Of a stretch of 64,000 nucleotides of DNA, positions 35,030 to 46,045 are shown in pieces. Source of the DNA: Actinomycetota bacterium (GTDB lineage: Bacteria; Actinomycetota; Actinomycetes; JACCUZ01); the NCBI GenBank assembly GCA_030841035.1, contig JAVEDI010000010.1, forward strand, positions 1 through 64,000, given 5' to 3'. The notes under the pieces were generated by a model, which ran no database searches, had not been told where the DNA came from, and saw only the letters and a list, made by a program, of their open reading frames with translations. Position 1 is the stretch's first letter, and each line of letters begins with the position of its first letter. The translations under genes and the position numbers were made by a program.

Positions 35030-36015
35030 GCGAGCCTCACACGGGGGTCGATGACGGCATAGAGCAGGTCGACGACGAGGTTCGCCAGGATGATGAAGAA
35101 CGCGGCGACCATGACCGTCCCCGTGATGACCGGCAGGTCGGACGTCGTGACGGAGTCGACCGACAGGCGCCCGAGCCCGGGGAGGGCAAAAACCTGCTCG
35201 ATGATCAGCGCCCCGCCGAGCAGGCCGGCCAGGTCGAGGCCCGCGGCGGTGACGATCGGCGTGAGTCCCGCCCGCAGGCCGTGCTTCCCGATCACGGTCC
35301 GCTCGCGCAGCCCCTTGGCCCGCGCCGTGCGGATGTAGTCCTCCCCCAGCGTCTCCAGCATCTGGTTGCGGGTCAGCCGCGAGTAGAACGCCGCGTAGAG
35401 CATCGCGACCGCGATCCACGGCAGGACCAGCGCCTTGAACCACTCTGCGGGACTGTCGAAGAACGACGTATAGGAATGGAAGCCCAGCACGGCGAACTTG
35501 ATCTGCACGAAGAAGATCAGCAGCAGGGCGATGAAGAAGGAGGGGAACGAGTAGCCGACCAGCGCCGCCCCCATGATGGTGCGGTCCTGCCACTTCCCGC
35601 GTTTGAGTGCGGCGACGATGCCGATGCTGACGCCCACGAGGATCCAGAGGACGAAGCCGCCGAGCGCCAGCTGTGCGGTGATGGGCAGGGTGTCCTTGAT
35701 GAGGGTGGTGACGTCCTCGTTGCGCAGGAACGAGTAGCCCAGGCACGGGACGTGGCAGTCGAACGCCGCCTTGCCCTCGCCGTAGGTGCGGCCCACGAAG
35801 ATGCCCTGGACGAACTCCTTGTACTGCACCGCCAGCGGCTGGTCGTAGCCGAACTTGTGGTTGATCGCCTTGATGATCGAGGGCGTGCAGGACTTGCCGC
35901 ACACCAGCCGGGCGGGGTCCGCGGGCAGCACCGAGAAGAGCAGGAAGACGATCACGCTCAACGTGACCAGCATCCCGGCCATCGCGATCAATCGGCGGAT
36001 GATGTACGCGCCCAC
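35026..36015 (-). CDS. dppB: Peptide ABC transporter permease DppB
   Basis: 329 residues from GTG 36015. About six membrane helices; the ATPase-docking EAA loop is seen as LGEDYIRTARAKGLRERTVI, and it ends DPRVRLA like other DppB proteins. The first outside loop is long and carries two Cys pairs, C39-x3-C43 (CGKSC) and C87-x3-C91 (CHVPC), which could form disulfides outside the membrane. It follows the binding-protein gene after a 157-base gap that contains a strong stem-loop. Confidence 0.92.
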   Translation of the reverse strand: MGAYIIRRLIAMAGMLVTLSVIVFLLFSVLPADPARLVCGKSCTPSIIKAINHKFGYDQPLAVQYKEFVQGIFVGRTYGEGKAAFDCHVPCLGYSFLRNEDVTTLIKDTLPITAQLALGGFVLWILVGVSIGIVAALKRGKWQDRTIMGAALVGYSFPSFFIALLLIFFVQIKFAVLGFHSYTSFFDSPAEWFKALVLPWIAVAMLYAAFYSRLTRNQMLETLGEDYIRTARAKGLRERTVIGKHGLRAGLTPIVTAAGLDLAGLLGGALIIEQVFALPGLGRLSVDSVTTSDLPVITGTVMVAAFFIILANLVVDLLYAVIDPRVRLA

Positions 36016-36101
36016 GGGGTCCTCGATCCTCCTGCTGACCGGCGGCTCGGCGCACCCAGGTCTGCGCCGGCTCGAGTAGACGATAGAACCGGTGGTCTGG
36101 C

Positions 36102-36147
36102 CGCGCGAGCCGGGGAGCAGTGGTGCGTACGCTCCCCGGCCCGCGCG
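36102..36147. promoter_or_regulatory. Strong intercistronic stem-loop between binding protein and dppB
   Basis: GCCGGGGAGC (36109-36118) pairs perfectly with GCTCCCCGGC (36131-36140); after one mismatch six more base pairs extend it (36102-36107 with 36142-36147). The loop is 12 bases. Such structures after binding-protein genes protect the upstream mRNA or partly stop transcription, giving more binding protein than permease. There is no T-run on the minus strand. Confidence 0.65.
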
Positions 36148-36172
36148 ATCAACTGTTGACGGACGTTACGTC

Positions 36173-37933
36173 CTACTTCTGCACGTACATGTCGTTGTAC
36201 GGCCAGTTGCCCGCCGAACCACCGATGTACAGCTGACCGTTCTGGCCCGAGGCGGACTTCACCTTGGAGCCGGCCAGCCGCTGGTCGTTCTCGAACAAGG
36301 TCGGGACGACCCAGGCCTGCTGCATGGCCTCCTTGTTCAGGTCCTGCCACATGGTGGCCTGCTTCGCGCGGTCGGTCTCGGACAGGGCCGCGGCGACCTT
36401 CTCGTTGTAGGCCTTGTCATTGACCAGACCCACGTCCCAGCCACCCTTGAGGGTGAACAACGGCGGGATGACGGTCGACGCGTTCGGCCAGTCCGGGCCC
36501 CATCCGTTGGCCATCAGCTCGGTCGCCCGGCTCTTGTCGAAGATGGTGGTGTAGTAGGCGCTGGCCTCGATCGGGTTGAGCTTGACCTTCATGCCGGCCT
36601 TCTCCAGCGACGACTTGATCGACGCGGCACCCTTGTCGGCGTCCGGGTTCTGCGAGTAGGAGTACGTGATCGTCGGCATCGGCTTGCCCGAATCCTTGAT
36701 CAGCTGCTTCGCGTACTCCGGGTCCCCGCTGTCCGGGATGGTCTTGCCGAGCAGACCGGTCCACATGCCCGAGGGCGCGTAGTCCTGGGCCAGGTTGGGC
36801 TTGATCACGCCGTCGGCGATGTCCCCGGCGAACTTGCCGCCGAGGATCTGACGCAGCTGGGCGCGGTCCATGGCGACGGCGATAGCCTGCCGCTGCTTGA
36901 GGTCGGGCACCTTCTCGACGTTGATCACGCGGTAGATGACGTACGGCGAGAAGTTCGTCACTCGCCGTGACTCGTAGCGCGGGTCGTTGAAGACGGTAGC
37001 CAGGTCGGAGGAGAGCAGCGACTCACGCATGAACGCCTGCTGGTCGGCACCCGAGTCACGGATCATGCGCTGGTCGATGACCGACTGGTCGAGTCCGAAC
37101 TTGACCACGATCTTGTCCGGGTAGGCCGGACGGTACGAGTCGCTGTCCTTCGACCAGTTCTCGTTGCGCACCAGGACCATCTGGTTGCCCTTGGTGTACG
37201 CCTGGATCTTGTACGGCCCGTTGGACACGATCTTCTTCGTGTACTTCTCGGCGGTGTCGGCCGCCTTGGGAACGGCGCCCATGCCCAGGGTCACGGTGTA
37301 GTTGAAGTCGCCGACCGGCTTCGCGAGGTGGAAGGTGATCTTGTTGCCCTCGCACACGACGGCCTTGTCGTAGGCCGCGGTGTCGTTGCCCTTGGTGGTG
37401 TAGGGGCCCTTGTAGACCGAGGACCCGTCCTTGGCGCTGGGGATGTCGAGGTACTGGATCGCGTAGGTCGGACCGCCGGTGATGACGTCGGTCGCGAACG
37501 TGCGGGACACCCCGTACTTGACGTCCTCACAGGTGACGGGACTGCCGTCCTCCCACTTCATGCCGTCGCGCAGCGTGAAGCTCCAGTCCTTGCCGCCGTT
37601 GGCGGGGGTACCGGTGTCGGTCGCCATGTCCGGGACCAGGGTTCCCTGCTCCTTGGGGTCACGGCTGACCTTGAAGGCCGTCAGCGAGCGGGTCATGTAG
37701 GCGTTCAGGAACGCGATGTCCTCGCCGGTGTAGGCGCGCTGCGGGTCCAGGTCGGTGAACTCCTGATTGAGCGACAGCATGGTCAGCGTGCCGCCCTTGA
37801 CGGGCTGGCCTGCCGGGGTGTTGCCGCTTTTACCGCTGGAACCTCCGCTGCTGCCGCCGCCACACGCGGCGAGGGCCATCGCCGCAAGGGACACGACGGC
37901 CGCAGAACGAAGGCCGATCTTGGCCTTGCCCAT
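36173..37933 (-). CDS. Peptide ABC transporter substrate-binding lipoprotein
   Basis: 586 residues from ATG 37933 (MGKAKIGLRSAAVVSLAAM). The lipobox LAAC gives a lipid-anchored Cys, followed by a Gly/Ser linker. SBP family 5 features: GGTLTMLSLNQEFTDLDPQR near the start, WSFTLRDGMKWEDGSPVTCE, and a late VPTLFENDQRLAGSKVKS. It captures peptides at the cell surface. Order in the operon is dppC, this gene, dppB, dppD, dppF, which differs from the usual A-B-C-D-F. Confidence 0.93.
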   Translation of the reverse strand: MGKAKIGLRSAAVVSLAAMALAACGGGSSGGSSGKSGNTPAGQPVKGGTLTMLSLNQEFTDLDPQRAYTGEDIAFLNAYMTRSLTAFKVSRDPKEQGTLVPDMATDTGTPANGGKDWSFTLRDGMKWEDGSPVTCEDVKYGVSRTFATDVITGGPTYAIQYLDIPSAKDGSSVYKGPYTTKGNDTAAYDKAVVCEGNKITFHLAKPVGDFNYTVTLGMGAVPKAADTAEKYTKKIVSNGPYKIQAYTKGNQMVLVRNENWSKDSDSYRPAYPDKIVVKFGLDQSVIDQRMIRDSGADQQAFMRESLLSSDLATVFNDPRYESRRVTNFSPYVIYRVINVEKVPDLKQRQAIAVAMDRAQLRQILGGKFAGDIADGVIKPNLAQDYAPSGMWTGLLGKTIPDSGDPEYAKQLIKDSGKPMPTITYSYSQNPDADKGAASIKSSLEKAGMKVKLNPIEASAYYTTIFDKSRATELMANGWGPDWPNASTVIPPLFTLKGGWDVGLVNDKAYNEKVAAALSETDRAKQATMWQDLNKEAMQQAWVVPTLFENDQRLAGSKVKSASGQNGQLYIGGSAGNWPYNDMYVQK

Positions 37934-38075
37934 GTTTCTCCTTCTGGTCTCGGCCCGGGACATCCGTCCGGGCCCTTTGCCCCGCCAGCGGTCTTGGTCC
38001 GGCGGGACGATCCCCTCGACGATCGCCGAGGAAGCTTGGGTCAGGTTCCCGGCGCGTCACTGCGCCGAGGGACCG

Positions 38076-39068
38076 TCATGCCCGCCCTGCCCGGGGGTCC
38101 AAGGCGTCGCGGACTGCGTCGCCCAGCAGGTTGAACGCGAGGACCACGACGAACAGGTAGGTGCCGGGGATGAACAGGAACGCCGGGTCCACGGCGAAGT
38201 ACCGCACCGAGTCGGCGAGCATGGCGCCCCACGACGGCGTCGGCGGGACCAGTCCGACGCCGAGGTAGGACAGCGCCGCCTCGGCGGCGATGTACGTCGG
38301 CAGCAGCAGGGTCGCGTAGACCAGGATCGGGGCCCACAGGTTGGGCAGGATCTCGCGGAAGAGGATTCGCGGGGTGCCCGCGCCCATCGACACCGCCGAC
38401 TCCACGAACTCGCGCTCGCGCAGGCTGAGCACCTGTCCGCGGACGATGCGCGCGAGGTACGGCCAACCGAACAGGCTCAGCACCAGGATCAGGTAGAGGA
38501 CCCGGGCGACCAGCTCACCGAGGTGGAAGGTCGTCTCCAGCCGCTGGGTCAGCACGTTGGACAGCGCCAGCAGGATCAGGATCAGCGGGAAGGCGAGGAT
38601 CACGTCCATCAGCCGGCCCAGTGCCGAGTCGAGCCAGCCGCGGGAGTAACCCGCGACGATGCCGACCGACACTCCCAGGGTCACCGTGATGAGCGTGGCC
38701 GACAGCGCGATCAGCAGCGAAATGCGCGAACCGTAGAGCAGCCTGGCGAACAGGTCGCGCCCGGTGCCCGGCTCGACGCCGAGCGGGTGGGCGAGGCTCA
38801 CACCTCCGAGCCGGCCCAGGGGCAGGCCGCCGGCATCGCTGACTGCCTTGTCGTTGAAGCTGCTGGGGTCGACGCCGACCAGACGGGTGATCACCGGGGC
38901 CAGCGCGGCGATGGACACGATGACCAGGACCACGAGCAGGGAGGTCATCGCGACCTTGTCGCGGCGCAACCGCCGCCACGCGATCTGCGTGAGGGACCGA
39001 CCGGCGATCTCGGCGGATTCGGCCGAGGTGGAAGTGGCCTCCACTGCATGATCGGATGCGAGCGACAT
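38076..39068 (-). CDS. dppC: Peptide ABC transporter permease DppC
   Basis: 330 residues, ATG 39068. N-terminal OppC-like helix (DKVAMTSLLVVLVIVSIAAL), then LGVEPGTGRDLFARLLYGSR, a phrase typical of DppC, and the EAA loop in LREREFVESAVSMGAGTPRI. Ends NLLGDAVRDALDPRAGRA. It is the first gene of the operon, with its promoter in the 240-base gap after typA. Confidence 0.94.
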   Translation of the reverse strand: MSLASDHAVEATSTSAESAEIAGRSLTQIAWRRLRRDKVAMTSLLVVLVIVSIAALAPVITRLVGVDPSSFNDKAVSDAGGLPLGRLGGVSLAHPLGVEPGTGRDLFARLLYGSRISLLIALSATLITVTLGVSVGIVAGYSRGWLDSALGRLMDVILAFPLILILLALSNVLTQRLETTFHLGELVARVLYLILVLSLFGWPYLARIVRGQVLSLREREFVESAVSMGAGTPRILFREILPNLWAPILVYATLLLPTYIAAEAALSYLGVGLVPPTPSWGAMLADSVRYFAVDPAFLFIPGTYLFVVVLAFNLLGDAVRDALDPRAGRA

Positions 39069-39308
39069 GGACTGGCGCTACCTCCCTTTTCTCGCGGCGG
39101 GTGCTGCTGCGAAAAAACGCGCGAAACGAGTCACGGGTACGCGCGGGCTCCGGCCCTCAGCGGGGGTCCGCGGTAGTGGACTGTAGGTCATGGGCAGGGA
39201 AAGACATACAGCCCAGGACCTCTGTTGCACAATCGTGACCGCCTGAGACAAAGTCGTCACACGCACGTGACAAGACAGGAACATCTCCGGCAAGGCACGC
39301 CCAGCGCC
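39069..39308 (-). promoter_or_regulatory. Upstream region of the dpp operon
   Basis: 240 bases without a gene between typA and dppC. The minus strand has TTGTGC and TATGTC with an 18-base spacer (39214-39243 area), a weak candidate promoter, and a dyad GTCAC-acgcac-GTGAC lies at 39256-39271. Neither is a strong consensus match. Confidence 0.3.
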
Positions 39309-41168
<1,860 letters not shown>

Positions 41169-41305
41169 GGCTGGGTGCTCGTTCCTCGTGGGGGCCGGTA
41201 GCCGGGCGCTGTGCAAGCGGCCAGCGGGTGGGGCTGGGCGGACGCGCTCGGGACGCCCATTCTAGGGCGCCGGGGCCCGGCGACCGGGAACGGCCGGCGA
41301 CCGGC

Positions 41306-41321
41306 CGTGAGCCACGTCACA
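41306..41321. promoter_or_regulatory. Candidate CRP-family site upstream of the sdh operon
   Basis: CGTGA-gccacg-TCACA fits the actinobacterial CRP/GlxR consensus TGTGA-N6-TCACA with one mismatch. It stands 107 bases before the sdhC start in the 259-base gap between divergent typA and sdhC, which otherwise shows no gene. Confidence 0.45.
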
Positions 41322-41427
41322 GGCTCCTGGGGAACCAGCACTCCCGCGAGGGTGACAAACTGGCCAGCCGGACCAGCAGGTGAGACTTCCGCGGGGACCC
41401 GCGGCGGCGAGAGCGCACTGGACGGCG

Positions 41428-42228
41428 ATGAGTACTGGCATCTTCAGCGAGAAGCGGGCCAAGATCCCCGGGCGCACCCTGCGCACCGACCGGTGGTGGC
41501 TGCCACCGTTGCTCAACGGGCTCGCGCTGACCTCGTTCTTGGTCTACGCGACCGTCCGGCTGTTCTGGGACAAGTCCTACTTCGTGGCGGACTTCCACTA
41601 CATCGCGCCGTTCTACTCCCCCTGCCTGTCCACCGACTGTGTCCCCGGCACCTCGCCCCTCGGTACGCCGGTCGGCTCGCTGCCCGCGTGGCTGTCGCCC
41701 GCGATGATCATCCTGGCGCTGCCGGGCGGGTTCCGGGCGACCTGCTACTACTACCGCAAGTCCTACTACCGGGCGTTCTGGCTCTCGCCCCCCGCCTGCG
41801 CCGTCGCCGAGCCGCACAAGAAGTACACCGGGGAGACCCGGTTCCCGCTCATCTTCCAGAACGCCCACCGCTGGTTCTTCTACGCGGCGGTCCTCATCGG
41901 CCTGGTTCTCACCTATGACGCCGTCGAAGCCTTCCACGGCAAGGACGGCGGCTTCGGCGTCGGGCTCGGCACGATCATCCTGTGGGTCAACGTGGTGCTG
42001 ATCTGGGCCTACACGCTCGGCTGCCACTCCTGCCGCAGCATCACCGGTGGCCGGCTCAACCACTTCTCCAAGCACCCGATCCGCTACTGGATCTGGCAGC
42101 AGGTGTCCAAGCTCAACGCGCGCCACGGCCTGTTCGCGTTCGCCTCCATGTACTCCATCGTGATCGCGGACGCCTACGTCTGGCTGGTCGCCAGCGGCAC
42201 GATCGACGACCTGCGCATCTTCAACTGA
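41428..42228 (+). CDS. sdhC: Succinate dehydrogenase membrane anchor, Sdh1 type
   Basis: 266 residues from ATG 41428 (MSTGIFSEKRAKIPGRTLRT). About five membrane helices with several His residues at helix ends (FHYIAPFYSP, NAHRWFFYAAVL, LGCHSCRSITGG, LNARHGLFAFAS) that could hold heme and quinone. It matches the single-subunit anchor of Sdh1 in mycobacteria (Rv0249c) rather than the SdhC/SdhD pair. It passes electrons from SdhB to menaquinone. Followed after 54 bases by sdhA. Confidence 0.88.
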   Translation: MSTGIFSEKRAKIPGRTLRTDRWWLPPLLNGLALTSFLVYATVRLFWDKSYFVADFHYIAPFYSPCLSTDCVPGTSPLGTPVGSLPAWLSPAMIILALPGGFRATCYYYRKSYYRAFWLSPPACAVAEPHKKYTGETRFPLIFQNAHRWFFYAAVLIGLVLTYDAVEAFHGKDGGFGVGLGTIILWVNVVLIWAYTLGCHSCRSITGGRLNHFSKHPIRYWIWQQVSKLNARHGLFAFASMYSIVIADAYVWLVASGTIDDLRIFN

Positions 42229-42282
42229 CCTGCGGGCCGGGCATGCGCCCTGACCGGCTCGACCGACTGACGAGGGATACGG

Positions 42283-44175
42283 ATGACCGAGATGGAACGG
42301 CACACCTACGACGTCGTGGTCATCGGCGCCGGAGGTGCCGGTCTGCGCGCGGCGATCGAGGCGCGGCTGCAGGGCAAGCGCACCGCGATCGTCTGCAAGT
42401 CGCTGTTCGGCAAGGCGCACACGGTCATGGCGGAGGGCGGCGCCGCAGCCGCCATGGGCAACGTCAACCCCAACGACAACTGGCAGGTCCACTTCCGCGA
42501 CACGATGCGCGGCGGCAAGTTCCTCAACCACTGGCGGATGGCCGAGCTGCACGCCAAGGAGGCGCCCGACCGCGTCTGGGAGCTCGAGACGTATGGCGCG
42601 CTGTTCGACCGCACTCCGGACGGCAAGATCAGCCAGCGCAACTTCGGCGGACACGAGTACCCCCGGTTGGCCCATGTCGGCGACCGGACCGGGCTGGAGA
42701 TGATCCGCACCCTGCAGCAGAAGATCGTCTCGCTTCAGCAGGACGACCAGCGCGACCTCGGTGACGCCGAGGCGAGGCTGAAGGTGTTCGCCGAGACGAC
42801 GATCACCTCGCTGACCAAGGACGGCGACCGCATCTCCGGTGCCGTGGGCTACACCCGTGAGAACGGCACCTTCGTCGTCTTCGAGGCACCGGCCGTCGTG
42901 CTCGCCACAGGCGGCATCGGGAAGTCCTTCAAGGTGACCTCGAACTCCTGGGAGTACACCGGCGACGGGCACGCCCTCGCGATGAAGGCCGGCGCCACGC
43001 TGCTCAACATGGAGTTCATCCAGTTCCACCCGACCGGCATGGTCTGGCCGCCCAGCGTCAAGGGCATCCTCGTGACCGAGTCGGTGCGCGGTGATGGCGG
43101 CATCCTGAAGAACTCCGAGGGCAAGCGCTTCATGTTCGACTACGTTCCGGCGGTGTTCCGCAAGCAGTACGCCGAGACGGAGCAGGAGGCCGACGGCTGG
43201 TACGACGACTCGCAGAACAACCGCCGTCCGCCCGAGCTGCTGCCGCGCGACGAGGTCGCCCGCGCCATCAACTCAGAGGTCAAGGCGGGCCGCGGCTCGC
43301 CGTCGGGGGGCGTCTTCCTGGACATCGCGTCGCGACTGCCCGCGGACGCGATCCGCAAGAAGCTCCCGTCGATGTACCACCAGTTCAAGGAGCTGGCCGA
43401 CGTCGACATCACGGCGGAGCCGATGGAGGTCGGCCCGACCTGCCACTACGTCATGGGTGGCGTCGAGGTCGATCCCGACACCGCGGCCGCAGTCGTGCCA
43501 GGGCTCTTCGCCGCCGGCGAGTGTTCGGGTGGCATGCACGGCTCCAACCGGCTCGGCGGCAACTCGCTGTCGGACCTGCTCGTGTTCGGCCGGCGGGCCG
43601 GCGTGGGCGCGAGCGACTACGTCGACTCGCTGGGCTCCGCCCGCCCGACCGTCACCGACGAGGACGTCCAGGCAGCCCGTCGGCACGCGGAGGCGCCGTT
43701 CGACGGCGATGGCGGTGAGAGCCCCTACGCCCTCCACGCCGAGCTGCAGCAGACCATGAACGACCTCGTCGGAATCATCCGTAAGCGCGAGGAGATGGAG
43801 GAGGCCCTCAAGCGGCTGGAGGACCTCAAGGCGCGCGCCCGCCGGATCAGCGTGGTGGGCGACAAGATCTTCAACCCGGGCTGGCACCTTGCTCTCGATC
43901 TGTCGAACATGCTCATCGTCTCCGAGTGCGTCGCCCGCTCCGCGCTCATCCGCGAGGAGTCCCGCGGCGGGCACACTCGCGACGACTTTCCGGCGATGAG
44001 TGACGAGTGGCGCAAGGTCAACCTCGTCTGCCGCCCGGACGGCGACGGCGTTGCCGTGGAGAAGAAACCGTTGCCGGTGATGCCGCCCGAGCTGCTGGCC
44101 CTGTTCGACCGGGACGAGCTGAGCAAGTACATGACCGAGGACGAGCTTGCCATCCTGCCCGGAGGGGACGCCTGA
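42283..44175 (+). CDS. sdhA: Succinate dehydrogenase/fumarate reductase flavoprotein
   Basis: 630 residues, ATG 42283. FAD-binding VVVIGAGGAGLRAAIEA; the covalent-flavin His is H46 in KAHTVMAEGGAAAAMG; active-site stretches QFHPTGMVWPPSVKG and LVTESVRGDGGIL; later HYVMGGVEVDPDT and GSNRLGGNSLSDLLVFGRR. It oxidises succinate to fumarate at the inner face of the membrane. The stop overlaps the sdhB start by one base (TGATG). Confidence 0.95.
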   Translation: MTEMERHTYDVVVIGAGGAGLRAAIEARLQGKRTAIVCKSLFGKAHTVMAEGGAAAAMGNVNPNDNWQVHFRDTMRGGKFLNHWRMAELHAKEAPDRVWELETYGALFDRTPDGKISQRNFGGHEYPRLAHVGDRTGLEMIRTLQQKIVSLQQDDQRDLGDAEARLKVFAETTITSLTKDGDRISGAVGYTRENGTFVVFEAPAVVLATGGIGKSFKVTSNSWEYTGDGHALAMKAGATLLNMEFIQFHPTGMVWPPSVKGILVTESVRGDGGILKNSEGKRFMFDYVPAVFRKQYAETEQEADGWYDDSQNNRRPPELLPRDEVARAINSEVKAGRGSPSGGVFLDIASRLPADAIRKKLPSMYHQFKELADVDITAEPMEVGPTCHYVMGGVEVDPDTAAAVVPGLFAAGECSGGMHGSNRLGGNSLSDLLVFGRRAGVGASDYVDSLGSARPTVTDEDVQAARRHAEAPFDGDGGESPYALHAELQQTMNDLVGIIRKREEMEEALKRLEDLKARARRISVVGDKIFNPGWHLALDLSNMLIVSECVARSALIREESRGGHTRDDFPAMSDEWRKVNLVCRPDGDGVAVEKKPLPVMPPELLALFDRDELSKYMTEDELAILPGGDA

Positions 44176-45524
44176 TGACGTACAACGCCCGCTTCCGCAT
44201 CTGGCGCGGCGACGACGCGGCCGGCCAGCTCGAGGACTTCACGGTGGAGGTGAACGAGGGCGAGGTCGTGCTCGACATCATCCACCGGCTGCAGGCGACC
44301 CAGACACCGGACCTCGCGGTCCGGTGGAACTGCAAGGCCGGCAAGTGCGGATCGTGCAGCGCCGAGGTCAACGGCATCCCGAGGCTGATGTGCATGACTC
44401 GCATGAGCACCTTCCCCGAGGCCGATGTCGTCACGGTCACGCCCCTGCGCACCTTCCCTGTCGTGAAGGATCTCGTCACCGACGTGTCCTTCAACTACGA
44501 GAAGGCACGGGAGGTCCCCTCCTTCGCTCCCCCTGCCGAGCTCCAGCTCGGGGAGTACCGCATGCAGCAGGTCGACGTGGAGCGCAGTCAGGAGTTCCGC
44601 AAGTGCATCGAGTGCTTCCTGTGCCAGGACACCTGCCACGTCGTCCGTGACCACGAGGAGAACAAGCCGGCATTCTCGGGGCCGCGCTTCTTCATCCGGC
44701 TCGCCGAGCTCGACATGCACCCGTTGGACACCAAGGACCGCAAGCGCGAGGCGCAGGCCACTCACGGCCTGGGCATGTGCAACATCACCAAGTGCTGCAC
44801 CGAGGTGTGCCCCGAGCACATCAAGATCACTGACAACGCCATCATCCCGATGAAGGAGCGCGTGGTCGACACGCGGTACGACCCGCTGATCTGGCTGGGC
44901 AGCAAGATCCCGCGTCGGTCGTCGACGGCTGCCGACAAGGCACTCGGCAGCGGCCAGAACGCCCAGGCCGAGCAGCACGCCCGGACCCGGCTGCGCGAGA
45001 AGCCGAGCGACCGTACGGCGCGGCGGGCGCTCGCCGACGCGCTGCGTGCGCAGGGCCAGTTCGCCGCGGCGGCCGAGCAGACGCGGGTCCTCGTCGAGCA
45101 GGCCGGCCGTGGCCGCGGCGCGCGGCTCGACGCGCTCTCCGCGCACGCGTTCGCTCTGCTCACCGCGGTGGAGGCCGGGCAGCTGACGCTCGACCGGGTC
45201 GAGGACGAGGTCTCCACCACGGTGCAGGACGCGCAGCGCCTGGTCAGCACCGGCACCGTCCTGTCCGGCACGCACGCCCTGCACCACCTGGTGCACGGCC
45301 GGCTGGCCGAAGCCGTGTCGCACGCCCGCGAGGCCATCGCGTGGGACCGCGACCGGGTGGCCCGTGCCGACGACCTGGTCACCCTCTCCGAGGCCCTCGC
45401 CGGGTTGGGCGAGGACGCCGAGGCGGCGTCCGCCCTGCGCGAGTCGCGCTCGCTGTGGCCGACCAACCCACGTCTGCAGGCAGCCTCGGTCAACCTGCGC
45501 AGCCTCGGGGTCGCGTCGAGCTGA
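44175..45524 (+). CDS. sdhB: Succinate dehydrogenase iron-sulfur subunit with C-terminal TPR-like extension
   Basis: 449 residues, almost twice the usual ~250. Residues 1-247 are a complete SdhB: 2Fe-2S ligands C53, C58, C61, C73 (WNCKAGKCGSC) and the 4Fe-4S/3Fe-4S ligands C144, C147, C150, C154 (CIECFLCQDTC) plus C202, C207/C208, C212 (CNITKCCTEVCPEH). Residues about 250-449 are an unbroken Ala/Leu-rich helical region (RRALADALRAQGQFAAAAEQ, AEAVSHAREAIAWDRDRVAR, LVTLSEALAGLGEDAEAASA) resembling TPR repeats. No stop or second start separates them, so it is a true fusion. The extension lies on the cytoplasmic side and may bind a partner. Confidence 0.93.
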   Translation: MTYNARFRIWRGDDAAGQLEDFTVEVNEGEVVLDIIHRLQATQTPDLAVRWNCKAGKCGSCSAEVNGIPRLMCMTRMSTFPEADVVTVTPLRTFPVVKDLVTDVSFNYEKAREVPSFAPPAELQLGEYRMQQVDVERSQEFRKCIECFLCQDTCHVVRDHEENKPAFSGPRFFIRLAELDMHPLDTKDRKREAQATHGLGMCNITKCCTEVCPEHIKITDNAIIPMKERVVDTRYDPLIWLGSKIPRRSSTAADKALGSGQNAQAEQHARTRLREKPSDRTARRALADALRAQGQFAAAAEQTRVLVEQAGRGRGARLDALSAHAFALLTAVEAGQLTLDRVEDEVSTTVQDAQRLVSTGTVLSGTHALHHLVHGRLAEAVSHAREAIAWDRDRVARADDLVTLSEALAGLGEDAEAASALRESRSLWPTNPRLQAASVNLRSLGVASS

Positions 45525-45534
45525 GGCAGCAGCC

Positions 45535-45549
45535 GCCGCCTCAGGCGGC
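45535..45549. terminator. Short hairpin between sdhB and the Nudix gene
   Basis: GCCGCC-tca-GGCGGC spans the convergent gap; the loop is the Nudix stop codon. The stem is only 6 bp with a 3-base loop, so it is a weak candidate. Confidence 0.35.
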
Positions 45550-45957
45550 CGGGTGTCCCTGCTGGTCGCGCAGCGCCCGCACCACGGGCAGGTCGGCCGC
45601 GAGCCACGCCACGTCGAACCACTCGTCGGGCTCGAGCCAGCGCAGCTGCGAATGCTCCTCCAGCGGACGTGGCTGGCCCGAGACGATGGTCGCGGTCCAG
45701 ACCCGCAGCGCGGCGCCGCCCGCCATCGGCCAGTCGTCGCCGACCCGCTCGCCGAGCTCGACCTCGACGCCGAGCTCCTCGCGGCACTCCCGTACCAGCG
45801 CGGCACGGTCGTCCTCGTCCGGCTCGACCTTGCCGCCGGGCAGCTCCCACCCACCGGCCAGTGCCGACGGCGCGCTGCGCCGCGCGGCGAGCAGCCGCAC
45901 GCCGTCGAGGATGGCTGCGCCCACGACGATGACCGTCACGACGGACCACTCTGTCAT
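45541..45957 (-). CDS. Nudix hydrolase, MutT-like
   Basis: 138 residues, ATG 45957 (MTEWSVVTVIVVGAAILDGV). The Nudix box is intact: GGKVEPDEDDRAALVRECRE followed by ELGVE, with the leading LAGGWELPGG. MutT/NudG-like proteins hydrolyse oxidised or modified nucleoside triphosphates; the short length and WELPGG start fit that group. Substrate not determined. An in-frame extension upstream overlaps the divergent pterin dehydratase gene and is rejected. Confidence 0.9.
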   Translation of the reverse strand: MTEWSVVTVIVVGAAILDGVRLLAARRSAPSALAGGWELPGGKVEPDEDDRAALVRECREELGVEVELGERVGDDWPMAGGAALRVWTATIVSGQPRPLEEHSQLRWLEPDEWFDVAWLAADLPVVRALRDQQGHPAA

Positions 45958-46045
45958 GGCGGCGCAGCCTGCAGACCGGCCGACGTGTGCCCGCCCGCGA
46001 TCGGCGGTAGGCATGGAGACACACCCACGAGGACCGGAGGTTCCC

